In this document: positions 43,859 through 52,154 of the stretch, piece by piece
Numbering within the stretch: position 1 is the stretch's first letter
How the letters are laid out: every line of letters begins with the position of its first letter
From: Nitrospirota bacterium
Lineage (GTDB): Bacteria; Nitrospirota; Thermodesulfovibrionia; Thermodesulfovibrionales; Dissulfurispiraceae
Length of the DNA: 62,144 nt
NCBI GenBank assembly: GCA_015233655.1
Contig: JADFXI010000003.1
Span: 1-62,144 of the forward strand
Direction: 5' to 3'
Notes under the pieces: generated by a model
What the model was told of the DNA's origin: nothing
The model's input: the letters and a program-made list of their open reading frames with translations, nothing else
The model's database searches: none
Made by a program: the position numbers and the translations under genes

Positions 43859-44832
43859 CCCGGTTGTACGCTGTTGACGCAGTTGCGGCAGAGGGGGATA
43901 TCGTGCCACCTGCCTGATGCATGGAGGTCCCGGAACCGTTTCATAGTGTCCGAGTGCCAGCATTCATGGATACTGTGGGTCCTAAGGTTTCCCAGCACGT
44001 ATTCGTGGTTGTAGTCGTGCTCGCAGACGAGCATATCGCCCTCATAGGTAATAGTCAGGAGTTGCCAGAGCTGTGAACACTTATATGACTTCTTAGTCTC
44101 GTGTCCAGCCAAGGTTTCTTTGGCTGTGACGGTAAAGTCGTAGCACTTCTGGAAAGAAATGACATTCACCAAGTCCTTCCATTGGTTATAGAAATCCTCC
44201 CGCTCATGCTTGTTCAACTCGCTCACGATAAAGCTGACTCTCACTCGGGGATAACTCTTCCCCGCCTGCTTCCTCGCCTCCAGGAAGTCGTTGATATTTT
44301 GCAATACCCGGTCGTAATCGCCGCTTGAGCGGACTTTGGCGTAGACGCCTGCAGAGGCCGCGTCCAGGGAAAAGTTTATCTTGGTAAGACCGGCATCGAT
44401 CAGTCTTACCGAAAGTTCTTTGGAGAGCAATGACCCGTTAGTGTGAAACATGCGATCGAGGACACCTGCATTTCGCGCCTTTATGATCAACTCCGGGATG
44501 TCCTTCCGCATAAGGGGCTCGCCTCCGTGGCTGAATGTGATGGAAGGCAGCCGGTAGCGCTTCACCTCATCAAAAAGCTTGTCAAGGAGATCGTTGCTCA
44601 AGAAGCCGTTTTTCTTCGTATGGTTAATTGCCTGGCGAGGACATTGAGGGCACCTGTAATTGCAGGCATAGGATGTCTCAACCTCCAAAAACAGGGGGAA
44701 GTCAAACAGGTGAAGATGCGAGGCCATGTCCCACTTCTTACGATATTCCCGATAATCGTCCCCGAGGTCCCGAATCCATGAGGGGTCTACTTCGATTTCC
44801 TCTATATGGTATGAATCATCGGCAATGTTCAT
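43855..44832 (-). CDS. Radical SAM protein with SPASM-like C terminus
   Basis: From ATG 44832 (GAGGTG upstream) the protein has 325 residues. The cluster motif is Cys57-x3-Cys61-x2-Cys64 (YACNYRCPQC). ITFSHGGEPLMRKDIPELI gives GGEP, and KINFSLDAASAGVYAKVRSS follows. The C terminus has CSQLWQLLTITYEGDMLVCE and PLCRNC, spaced as in 36035-37036. The region before the cluster (YREYRKKW...FPLFLEVE) also matches that gene, so the two are paralogues. It is translationally coupled to the aldo/keto reductase, suggesting they act on the same substrate. Confidence 0.87.
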   Translation of the reverse strand: MNIADDSYHIEEIEVDPSWIRDLGDDYREYRKKWDMASHLHLFDFPLFLEVETSYACNYRCPQCPRQAINHTKKNGFLSNDLLDKLFDEVKRYRLPSITFSHGGEPLMRKDIPELIIKARNAGVLDRMFHTNGSLLSKELSVRLIDAGLTKINFSLDAASAGVYAKVRSSGDYDRVLQNINDFLEARKQAGKSYPRVRVSFIVSELNKHEREDFYNQWKDLVNVISFQKCYDFTVTAKETLAGHETKKSYKCSQLWQLLTITYEGDMLVCEHDYNHEYVLGNLRTHSIHECWHSDTMKRFRDLHASGRWHDIPLCRNCVNSVQPG

Positions 44833-45967
44833 CAGCCACCTCTTTATGTTGTAGTATTTTGCATATGGTTTCCATTGTCTTACTGACCGCGTCTCCGGCA
44901 ATGTGAATGCCGCTTTGCCGTTGCAGATATTCAGCTCTATAACCGGGATCCACGAGAAGGCCTTTTATAAGGTCGGCCCCTGCCTCCTTTGTGCTGTTAA
45001 AGGGGATTATGTTCCTTTCGGTGAGCATAAATTGCGAATTGTCAGTTGCGTCCAACTGCAGGGAAATAACAGGGATGCCGCACAGAGCGGCTTCTACAAG
45101 CATGGTCGAGATCATTCCAACCACTATATCGGAGATTGCAAGAATCTCGAGTGAGTTTGCCTCCGGCCCCAACAATCGTTTTTTTAACGACGGCCACTTT
45201 GACAGAGTCCATCTGAACTCTTCAGGCATGTTTTCAGGATGAGGCTTTATCAGGAGGTATGGCTGCACTCCTTCGTTTTCAGATGAGATCTTTTTCAGAA
45301 CAGCACCGAGAAATGCTACTGTGGTTTGTTCATCGTAGCCGAGGCATGGTCCGAAATCTTTTTGCAGAGATTCCGCAACGAATGTTACGACGGTGCAGGT
45401 TTCGGGGATATCCAACAACCTGCGTTTCTCCACTTTCCGGGACGCAAGTTCTGAGAATCGTTCAGCAAGGTTATCAAAAGCAGGCTGTCCGGTGATTGAG
45501 ATGCGTTCTTTAAGAATACCTATCCGTGTCATAGCTTCTTGCGCATAATCGTCCATAACAAAAATATGGTCAGGCAGGTAAGCAAGCCGTTCCTCCGGAG
45601 ACGGTCCGCTGAACCTGAGTGCGTAATTTTGCCATTGATCCAGTACCCCCACGGTGGGGACACCGGCTGCCTTGCCCCATTGCCATAGGTATCTCTCCGT
45701 CATATCAAGGGTCGGCAGACTCGTGGCAGAAGTAAAAACAAGGTCGGGGACATCTCCAAATCGGCCTTGTACCAGTGCATCGAGGACCGTCGTGTCGAAA
45801 AGCGGGAAAGGCACACACTCGATACCTCGGTCCATGAATGCCGTAAGTCCGTGGTCTTTGGAGAGGAGGAGAAGATTCCAGCCCTCACTTAGCATTGCAC
45901 GGCAAACAGGGGCTATAGCAGCCACTCCGCCTGCCTCTCGAGCAAAGGCGAGCACATTTTTCCTCAT
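44816..45967 (-). CDS. GT-B-like protein of surface carbohydrate synthesis
   Basis: A 383-residue soluble protein not assignable with certainty. It begins KNVLAFAREAGGVAAIAPVC and has VPTVGVLDQWQNYALRF, HIFVMDDYAQEAMTRIG and ISITGQPAFDNL. PYLLIKPHPENMPEEF and DIVVGMISTMLVEAALCGIP follow. This is the plan of GT-B enzymes related to CDP-glycerol- and Kdo-type transferases: a KPHP motif followed by a SxxxxEAxxxGxP donor site. It overlaps a methyltransferase gene by 4 bp upstream and a radical SAM gene by 17 bp downstream. Confidence 0.6.
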   Translation of the reverse strand: MRKNVLAFAREAGGVAAIAPVCRAMLSEGWNLLLLSKDHGLTAFMDRGIECVPFPLFDTTVLDALVQGRFGDVPDLVFTSATSLPTLDMTERYLWQWGKAAGVPTVGVLDQWQNYALRFSGPSPEERLAYLPDHIFVMDDYAQEAMTRIGILKERISITGQPAFDNLAERFSELASRKVEKRRLLDIPETCTVVTFVAESLQKDFGPCLGYDEQTTVAFLGAVLKKISSENEGVQPYLLIKPHPENMPEEFRWTLSKWPSLKKRLLGPEANSLEILAISDIVVGMISTMLVEAALCGIPVISLQLDATDNSQFMLTERNIIPFNSTKEAGADLIKGLLVDPGYRAEYLQRQSGIHIAGDAVSKTMETICKILQHKEVADEHCR

Positions 45968-46707
45968 GGCGACATCACCGGCTTGCTGAATTCAAAAAAA
46001 GTATACCGCGGATGGTTATCCGTGTCCCGGAGCGGGGTCATGGAAACAAGCTTCATCTTATCTCCAACTAATTTTTCATATTGATGCATATATCCATAAT
46101 CCCAGTTTAGTATGGCCATTTTACGATGCCAAGACATCGGGCGATTGTCGACCTCGACGAGAAGCAGATTGTGTTTGCATACCCTCGTCAATTCATCAAT
46201 CGCTTTGCCGATAGAAGAATAGTCCGCATGAGTCAGACATACTACCGTGAATACCACGCCTATGCTGTTGTCCCTGAAGGGGAGGAAGCAGGCATCAGCA
46301 TTGACTACCACGGCGTTCGGCGCCGTGATAAATTCCTTTTTACCGAAAAGCAGGTTTTCCAGTCCAAGGTCTATTCCGATAAAGCAGGCATGAGGCAGTT
46401 CCCGAGCAAACTTATTCAGCCGGTATCCGTAGTAGCAGCCGACCTCTAAATACAGCGAATCGTCGAACCCCCTCAAACGGTCGGCCACAGCTTTATCTAA
46501 ATTAATATAGTAGGGGTCGCCCTCAACGTTATCAACCTGCAAAAAATCGTCAGAGCGCCGGTCCTTCCAGAGATTACGCTGTATGGGATCACCTAAAAAT
46601 TTCCTGTGAAGCAGGTAGTACCAGATGATATTCAGGGGTGTTATACAGGCAAGATATATGAATCGCGTAACTGGATTCGTCCACAAGGCCAGATATATAG
46701 ATCTCAT
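45964..46707 (-). CDS. SAM-dependent methyltransferase with N-terminal membrane helix
   Basis: Class I methyltransferase: SLYLEVGCYYGYRLNKFARE is motif I, CFIGIDLGLENLLFGKK motif post I, and ACFLPFRDNSIGVVFTVVCL the acidic motif II. A hydrophobic N-terminal stretch (ACITPLNIIWYYLLH) may anchor it to the membrane. ATG 46707 is listed; TTG 46749 is the alternative. The stretch just upstream and the first residues contain a 13-codon imperfect duplication. Its target is probably a lipid-linked sugar, by context. Confidence 0.7.
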   Translation of the reverse strand: MRSIYLALWTNPVTRFIYLACITPLNIIWYYLLHRKFLGDPIQRNLWKDRRSDDFLQVDNVEGDPYYINLDKAVADRLRGFDDSLYLEVGCYYGYRLNKFARELPHACFIGIDLGLENLLFGKKEFITAPNAVVVNADACFLPFRDNSIGVVFTVVCLTHADYSSIGKAIDELTRVCKHNLLLVEVDNRPMSWHRKMAILNWDYGYMHQYEKLVGDKMKLVSMTPLRDTDNHPRYTFFEFSKPVMSP

Positions 46708-46724
46708 AACAGGCTTCGCCCATA
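46647..46724. repeat. 39-bp imperfect tandem duplication at a gene start
   Basis: Positions 46647-46685 and 46686-46724 align without gaps and differ at nine of 39 positions. On the minus strand they encode similar peptides, PVMRSIYLALWTN and PVTRFIYLACIT. The unit is 13 codons, so it keeps frame. One copy lies upstream of the listed methyltransferase ATG (46707) and one within it, which leaves the true start uncertain. Confidence 0.65.
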
Positions 46725-46738
46725 AAGGTATGAGTTGT

Positions 46739-47743
46739 CTAAGCCCCAACTCTGGTCCCGCCGCTTGCAGCAGAATGCTTGAGGGCCTCCACAATCAGCA
46801 TGTCGGCAAGCCCTTCCTCAGCAAAAAAAGCAGAGCGTTTCCCCTCTGACATGTCTTTCATCAGCATGCCCAATCCATATTTCATCGACCACTTCATCTC
46901 CGTCTCGATCTTCTGAATGAGCTTCAATTCCTTGAAACCCTGATAGTTGTCATATTCCCGGGCTTCATATACATAAATAACGTCGCCGTTTTCTTCTATC
47001 CTGATCCTTCCGTTGGTACCCATAATGTCCAGCTCGAATATGCTGTATACATATTCATCGGCATCACAGCCCGTAATGCTCGCGGTTGCGCCGCTCTTAA
47101 AGCCCATAATCCCACGCATCGAAGGGTCGGCACCGTAACTGCCTGCATCAAAAGGCGGGAACGCCATGGCCCAATCTATGTCCCCGCACAGAAATCGCAT
47201 AGTATTTATTAAAGTGCAGCCGATATGTGTTATACCCTTTACGTAATATCCGTTGACATGAATTATATTTCCTATCATGCCCTCGCTAAGCTTTTGTCTT
47301 ATTTGTAAATGGCAAGGCTCCCATCTCCTCTGGCTGGAAAGCCACAAACCCACATTTTTTTCACGCGCCATACTAATGACCTTTTTTGCTCTTGCTGCCG
47401 TATTTGCCAGCGGTTTTTCAGCCCATATATAACCGGCGCTCCCGGCTTCCAGAATTTTTTCCATTACTTCGTGATGGGAATCATCACCCGTGCAGACGCT
47501 TATAATGTCATATCTATCGCGGAGCAGTTCTTCCAGCGAGGAAACACCTTTGGCAACTTTCCAGTAATCGCAGAACTCATCGAGTCTCGCCCTGTTCACA
47601 TCAAAGGCTGCGGCAATTTCGATTTCAGGGAAGGCCCTGTAAGCCCCTGCATGCGTAAAAATGCCATTCGTTTTTTTCTGTTCATCGTTGCGGCCTGCTA
47701 TGTCACCGCAGCCGATAATCGCTGTCCTTATCGTTTGTCTCAT
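46739..47743 (-). CDS. Gfo/Idh/MocA family oxidoreductase
   Basis: NAD(P)-dependent sugar oxidoreductase of 334 residues. IRTAIIGCGDIAGRNDEQ is the dinucleotide loop, YDIISVCTGDDSHHEVMEKI the second strand-helix unit, and YIWAEKPLANTAARAKKVIS the EKP motif with the active-site Lys. The C-terminal alpha/beta domain contains NGYYVKGITHIGCTLINTMR, supplying the H(x)nnxxR-type residues. It precedes the methyltransferase and follows an SpsF-like gene by 6 bp, so a nucleotide sugar is the likely substrate. Confidence 0.88.
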   Translation of the reverse strand: MRQTIRTAIIGCGDIAGRNDEQKKTNGIFTHAGAYRAFPEIEIAAAFDVNRARLDEFCDYWKVAKGVSSLEELLRDRYDIISVCTGDDSHHEVMEKILEAGSAGYIWAEKPLANTAARAKKVISMAREKNVGLWLSSQRRWEPCHLQIRQKLSEGMIGNIIHVNGYYVKGITHIGCTLINTMRFLCGDIDWAMAFPPFDAGSYGADPSMRGIMGFKSGATASITGCDADEYVYSIFELDIMGTNGRIRIEENGDVIYVYEAREYDNYQGFKELKLIQKIETEMKWSMKYGLGMLMKDMSEGKRSAFFAEEGLADMLIVEALKHSAASGGTRVGA

Positions 47744-47749
47744 ACCGAT

Positions 47750-48496
47750 TTATATATATGCGGCTGATCTCTGTTCGCAGTGGCTGTTTTTTCTTATCCA
47801 GTCCGGATGCCCGTCCAGAAAATCAATCAGTTCGTGTGCGGTAAAGCCGGGCGAGACAGGATATAATTTTTCGTATATGAACTTTGCGAGTTCCATGTCT
47901 TCCTTGTAATCCACTGTAAGCCTTATTTCAGGCCTGTTAAGTTTGCTGCCCGGCAATGCTTCAAGGTTGAATATGGGAAATCGGCCGGGGTGATTCCAGA
48001 TAAAGCGAGGCGTGTCTTCCCTTTCCTGCACATCCTTTGCTTCTTTTGCAGACGCCTCCAGAGCATCGAATCGCACAACATGCGCGTCTATACCTTCAGG
48101 AAATGTGAGCTTCATATCATTGGCTGCATACGAGTAGCCTCCCCATTTTAAAATAGCCGCGAGAAGGTCTATCAGCTCCGGATCATAAAAGGGGCAGTCT
48201 GCCCCGCATTGCAAAATAATGTCGGCCCCGTGTTTCCTGGCAGCTTCATATACACGCCCCAGGACATCATCTTCGCTGCCCCTGAAGCACTGAATTCCCT
48301 TTTTATAACAGAGTTCATAAATAGCGTCATCCCCCGGATTTACGGATGTCGCCACAACAGTCTCGTTCACTGTCCTCGCAAGCCCTATTCTCTCAACCAC
48401 CCGCTCAAGCAGAGTGGCCCCTGCCACGTCCATCAGCGTCTTCTTTGGCAACCGGGTAGAGCCCATTCTTGCCTCTATGATTGCGACCGTTTTCAT
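47750..48496 (-). CDS. SpsF-like glycosyl nucleotidyltransferase (cytidylyltransferase family)
   Basis: Family proteins transfer a nucleotide, normally CMP, to a sugar acid. The loop EARMGSTRLPKK (8-19) is intact; GSEDDVLGRVYEAARKHGAD and ILQCGADCPFYDPELIDLL give the GDxPLxDP-like metal site with Asp. IRLTVDYKEDMELAKFIY ends the domain. 248 residues is normal. It overlaps the SpsG/PseG-like gene by 4 bp, and that gene lies next to a NeuB-like gene, giving the SpsE-SpsG-SpsF trio of Bacillus spore-coat polysaccharide loci in a different order. Confidence 0.85.
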   Translation of the reverse strand: MKTVAIIEARMGSTRLPKKTLMDVAGATLLERVVERIGLARTVNETVVATSVNPGDDAIYELCYKKGIQCFRGSEDDVLGRVYEAARKHGADIILQCGADCPFYDPELIDLLAAILKWGGYSYAANDMKLTFPEGIDAHVVRFDALEASAKEAKDVQEREDTPRFIWNHPGRFPIFNLEALPGSKLNRPEIRLTVDYKEDMELAKFIYEKLYPVSPGFTAHELIDFLDGHPDWIRKNSHCEQRSAAYI

Positions 48497-49503
48497 CCGA
48501 CGCGGGCCCCATCAGTCTGATTAATAAGACCCAGCGCCTTATCAACAATCCGCATTATACCCATCCCGTCAATCAGTCTCTTCCCTGTCTGTGAATGCCT
48601 CTCGCGAACAGCGCTATCGGAAAACTCATTTATAAATGCCTGCAACCTCGATATGTCCAATCTTGTGTTAAATGGGACCACCTTGCCAAATCCCATTTTC
48701 TCGAGTCTGTAAGCGGTCTCTTCCTCAAACGGCTCGCCGCATACCACCACAGCAGGCGTGCCGCAGCATGCCATCTCAAACAACGTATTGCCGGCAGCGC
48801 ATATTGCCAGGTCGGCCCATTGTATCCATTTGCACATAGTTTCTATATCTACGGAGCGAAGAAGCGCATCGAATTTCCTGCCGGTGACCGATAGGACAGC
48901 GTCCAGTTCCCTGTCATGCTTAAATGCAGGTCCTATTATCGCTGCTATTTCAATCTCAGGCGGACATCCCGACAGGGCATCCAGTATCTGGGGGGTCAAA
49001 CCATACGTATCACTTCCGCCTAGCGTAACAAGGACATGGCCTATACCGGCTCTTATCTTCCCTGACCCTGCATGCGCTCTTTGAAATACGGGATGAAGCG
49101 GTATATATTCCACATCATTATATGCACCCTCGTCATAATACAGCGGGTTTATCCTAAGGTCCGCAAACCTTCTTGAGGCCTCTCCTGTGTCATCTATTGT
49201 AACAAGGTGACTGCAGTGTTTCTTGATTACAGAAAGCTGTTCCGACGGCGTATTAAGCTGGTTCACTATAACAATATCGAAATACCCGGCGTCCCATGCG
49301 CTTGCCTCGAAGTTATGTGAAACAGCCTTTGCATAAAAACCGGCCCTTTGCACCGCGCTTAGCGCTTCCGCATCATTGTCGACAATAAAGCTCGACAAGA
49401 GCCCTCTTGTCCTGAATTCCTCCGCAATGGCTATGGAGCCCATAACATCTCCCATACCCTGTTTATGGTTCCCCTTTGTTTTTATGCAAATGTTATGGGC
49501 CAT
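48493..49503 (-). CDS. SpsG/PseG-like GT-B protein lacking the canonical His loop
   Basis: PseG hydrolyses UDP from UDP-2,4-diacetamido-altrose in pseudaminate synthesis; SpsG relatives are less defined. This 336-residue protein matches that GT-B fold: VLVTLGGSDTYGLTPQILDA, ADLAICAAGNTLFEMACCGT, and VVVCGEPFEEETAYRLEKMG. The N-terminal GxGHxxR signature is replaced by GMGDVMGS (16-23), so Asp19 stands where the catalytic His is expected and the Arg is missing. Either the chemistry differs or hydrolysis is lost. It starts 4 bp after the NeuB-like gene. Confidence 0.75.
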   Translation of the reverse strand: MAHNICIKTKGNHKQGMGDVMGSIAIAEEFRTRGLLSSFIVDNDAEALSAVQRAGFYAKAVSHNFEASAWDAGYFDIVIVNQLNTPSEQLSVIKKHCSHLVTIDDTGEASRRFADLRINPLYYDEGAYNDVEYIPLHPVFQRAHAGSGKIRAGIGHVLVTLGGSDTYGLTPQILDALSGCPPEIEIAAIIGPAFKHDRELDAVLSVTGRKFDALLRSVDIETMCKWIQWADLAICAAGNTLFEMACCGTPAVVVCGEPFEEETAYRLEKMGFGKVVPFNTRLDISRLQAFINEFSDSAVRERHSQTGKRLIDGMGIMRIVDKALGLINQTDGARVG

Positions 49504-49506
49504 GCG

Positions 49507-50385
49507 CTATGAACTGCCGAAGCGTCCTCTAAGAAATTCTCTCAGGATGAGTTCACCTTCCGTCCGTTCCCATTTCCATTCACCCAACATCGACTCGACT
49601 TCCCTTATCTGTCTCACCATTTCTTTTAATTCGGGAGGCTCAAGTGAAAGCACATGGTCCGTGCCCATATATTCCTTGCCCAGTTTGAAATGTTCAATAG
49701 GAGTTTTTCTGTCGAGCGTCATATGTTTTTCTATTACTCTTGCACCGGCGGCAACTGCGGCTACCGGAGCCAGTATTCCGTCAGTGTGGTCCGAATATCC
49801 GACCTTCAGGTGCGGGTATTTGAGCATGAGAATTTTCATCATATTCAGGCGTACGTCGCATGGCGCCAAGGCCTTCAGTCCCCGTTGTTCGAGGAGCGGT
49901 CCTGTCGGGTATTCCGAAACACAGTGCATCAGGCAAAGGTCACCGACTCCTGAGAGGACATCCACCGCCTCACTCACTTCATCCAGAGAAGCCATGCCGG
50001 TTGACATAAATACCGTATCAAAACTATCTTTGATAAACTGCACGAGTTCTTTATCTGCCATTGTGCTGCTGGCTATCTTAATTGACTTTAGCCCCGCATT
50101 AGAAAGCCATTTTGCGGTTTTTACATTTTCAGGCGTAAAGAGAATATGTATGCCTGTCTCTCCGGCATATTTTACAAGCAAGTCTATCTTGTCGGGATTG
50201 AGGGCTATCTTTTTAAACCAATCCCTCTCAGGGTCATCGTCGGATATGTTCTCATAGTCCAGAGTCTGAAATTTCACTACATCGCAGCCCGCATCTTTGG
50301 CCGCGAGTATGAGCCTCTTGGCTGCAGCAATATCGCCGTTGAAACACTCACCTATTTCCGCAATAACGATAGTTCTTTCGCTCAT
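49507..50385 (-). CDS. NeuB/SpsE-family nonulosonate synthase-like protein without SAF domain
   Basis: NeuB enzymes condense phosphoenolpyruvate with a hexosamine to make a nine-carbon keto acid. The TIM barrel is complete: VIAEIGECFNGD (normally IGxNHxG), DAGCDVVKFQTLDYENI, HCVSEYPTG, VGYSDHTDG with metal-binding His200, and VIEKHMTLDR with His221. The protein ends at 292 residues, shortly after the ESML-EWKW region. The C-terminal SAF (antifreeze-like) domain of standard NeuB, about 55 residues, is absent. No separate SAF gene was seen. The altered first loop and missing domain make the substrate uncertain. Confidence 0.82.
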   Translation of the reverse strand: MSERTIVIAEIGECFNGDIAAAKRLILAAKDAGCDVVKFQTLDYENISDDDPERDWFKKIALNPDKIDLLVKYAGETGIHILFTPENVKTAKWLSNAGLKSIKIASSTMADKELVQFIKDSFDTVFMSTGMASLDEVSEAVDVLSGVGDLCLMHCVSEYPTGPLLEQRGLKALAPCDVRLNMMKILMLKYPHLKVGYSDHTDGILAPVAAVAAGARVIEKHMTLDRKTPIEHFKLGKEYMGTDHVLSLEPPELKEMVRQIREVESMLGEWKWERTEGELILREFLRGRFGSS

Positions 50386-50387
50386 AG

Positions 50388-51095
50388 CTAATGAAAGACT
50401 TCTTCCATCACCTGCACGCCTATGCCCTTTATTATATCAAGGCTTTTATCGCCGCAGTTAAACAAGAGGTCTATGACAGACATGCAGGGGATAAAAGGCC
50501 CGTAGAGCTGCTTATAGACAGGGTGGTGGAATTCCTGAAATTCAACATCTATTCCCGCTGTTTCAAACTCGTCAAGCTTGAGATAATTCCTTCCGGATAT
50601 TCCGGACACATAAGAGCTTGAGCCGACTTCTTTGCATATCGACAAAATCAAATCGCTGCCGCTGCCCTTTGAATTCAACTCTGACGCCATAATTAAATCG
50701 GTCGTGATATTAAGAGAACCGGCCAGACACTTTATCAGCGCAACATTGAAATCACACAGGTTGTTCGAGCTATTGCTCATAACATTATCGATGCTCTCAA
50801 AATACTTGTCAAAGTATGGGGCCTTCTTGTATGCGTAACATATGGTGTCCTTCCATTTCCTTTTCCAGCGGAAGTCATCCGAAATAGTTACGTCCTTTAT
50901 AAGTGTGTCAATAGTGCGGGATACTGGTACTGTCAGCCATGTCCATCCGTCCGCAGTCCTGGCCTTATTTCTATTTTGAAAATAATTCTTGGAAAACTGA
51001 ACATTATCCAGAAGGACAAATCTGTCTGCCCCGGACATTTTGTGGAAAAAACCGAGCCACGGCAAGTGCTCCGGCTGGTGAATAGTAATGCGCAA
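50388..51095 (-). CDS. WbqC-like family protein
   Basis: The N terminus RITIHQPEHLPWLGFFHKMS and VLLDNVQFSKNYFQNRNKAR are diagnostic of the WbqC family, found in O-antigen and capsule loci. The 235-residue protein also has WTWLTVPVSRTIDT, YVSGISGRNYLKLDEFETAG and the C-terminal MSVIDLLFNCGDKSLDII. The biochemical role of the family is not established to my knowledge; an acyl- or aminotransfer function for sugar modification has been suggested for relatives. The start codon is TTG, following a GAGG in the previous gene's end. Confidence 0.85.
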   Translation of the reverse strand: MRITIHQPEHLPWLGFFHKMSGADRFVLLDNVQFSKNYFQNRNKARTADGWTWLTVPVSRTIDTLIKDVTISDDFRWKRKWKDTICYAYKKAPYFDKYFESIDNVMSNSSNNLCDFNVALIKCLAGSLNITTDLIMASELNSKGSGSDLILSICKEVGSSSYVSGISGRNYLKLDEFETAGIDVEFQEFHHPVYKQLYGPFIPCMSVIDLLFNCGDKSLDIIKGIGVQVMEEVFH

Positions 51096-51098
51096 GCC

Positions 51099-52154
51099 TC
51101 AGGCCCCCACTTTGTCCGGTCTGTTGATATACTTGTCCACCACGATCTTCCTGTCGCCAATGTGCTCCACAACCGGCTGTGTCTTCCTCGGAAGATAACA
51201 ATGACCGCACGGCCCAAGAAGTTCAACTCCCTTGTGTCTGAGATGAATATCTCTGGCCCCGGTCATCCCTTCTCCATGCCATATCGAATGAAGCGGTTCT
51301 ATATTTGCGTCTCCCACAGGGTGCATGCAAAACTCGTCATTTGAACATAGCAGGGCCATGCCGTCCGAGCCTATAACCAGCCTCTGATACAGAACGGGAC
51401 AAGTGAAGTTTGAGAGATACTGGATATCTTCGTCCACATGAAGGTAATCCACTAGAGGGTTGAAGGCAATGTCGTCCGCATACGGCCTGAAGGCGTCCAG
51501 GTATTCCTGCGCATTGTCCTTCACTGCAGGCCAAACGCTCTGCACTTTGATGACGGGTTTCAGGGAATGCGCCTTCACCTTGATGCATTTATATTCCTTT
51601 ATTTTCCCATACGAATCTGCAAACTTTGCAGGTTTTCTTATCGACTCATATGTATCTCCAAGTCCGTCGAAAGAGATGGTCAGCCAATCCAGCCCGGCCT
51701 TCATAGCCTCTTCAAAAAGAGCTGGATTAAGGGCCAGGTTGTTTGTGAGGGTGGAGACTTCCCTGATGCCCTTTTCCTTCGCGTAACGTATCATCCTGAT
51801 AGCGTCCTTATGGATAAAAGTCTCTCCGCGCAGGCTCAGCCTGATAGAGTATGTTCCATATGAAACACACTCATCAATTATTTTCTTGAACAGATCGAAC
51901 TCCATGAATTGACGTTTTATCTTTTGCTTAAACTCGTCGGTTATTGTGTAACACATAGGGCATTTCATATTGCAGGCTGACGATATCTCGACGTCCACAT
52001 GGTCCGGGAATCGTGAAACATAATGAAGGCGGGGATAGTAGTGCCACCTGAACCTGTTACGCATAAAAGCAAGGAGATGACCTGATCCCCTTTTATAGTC
52101 AAATGTCAGTTTTTGCCAGCGCGAAGGGATGACCTGGTCCTTATTTATTTTCAC
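51099..52154 (-). CDS. Radical SAM protein with SPASM-like C terminus
   Basis: The cluster site is Cys61-x3-Cys65-x2-Cys68 (SSACNMKCPMC), then IRLSLRGETFIHKDAIRMIR (RGE in place of GGEP) and LDWLTISFDGLGDTYESIRK. C-terminal cysteines occur in FTCPVLYQRLVIGSDGMALL, a nearby CSNDEFC, and GPCGHCYLP, consistent with an auxiliary Fe-S site. It resembles 36035-37036 and 43855-44832, making a family of three. The GTG start overlaps the end of the NeuA-type gene by 14 bp, so the two products are made together. Confidence 0.86.
   Translation of the reverse strand: MKINKDQVIPSRWQKLTFDYKRGSGHLLAFMRNRFRWHYYPRLHYVSRFPDHVDVEISSACNMKCPMCYTITDEFKQKIKRQFMEFDLFKKIIDECVSYGTYSIRLSLRGETFIHKDAIRMIRYAKEKGIREVSTLTNNLALNPALFEEAMKAGLDWLTISFDGLGDTYESIRKPAKFADSYGKIKEYKCIKVKAHSLKPVIKVQSVWPAVKDNAQEYLDAFRPYADDIAFNPLVDYLHVDEDIQYLSNFTCPVLYQRLVIGSDGMALLCSNDEFCMHPVGDANIEPLHSIWHGEGMTGARDIHLRHKGVELLGPCGHCYLPRKTQPVVEHIGDRKIVVDKYINRPDKVGA

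Noticed and set aside
42899-43963. Longer start at 43963 for the aldo/keto reductase
   Set aside because: The extra 35 residues overlap the radical SAM gene and precede the normal family start KYRTLGKT.
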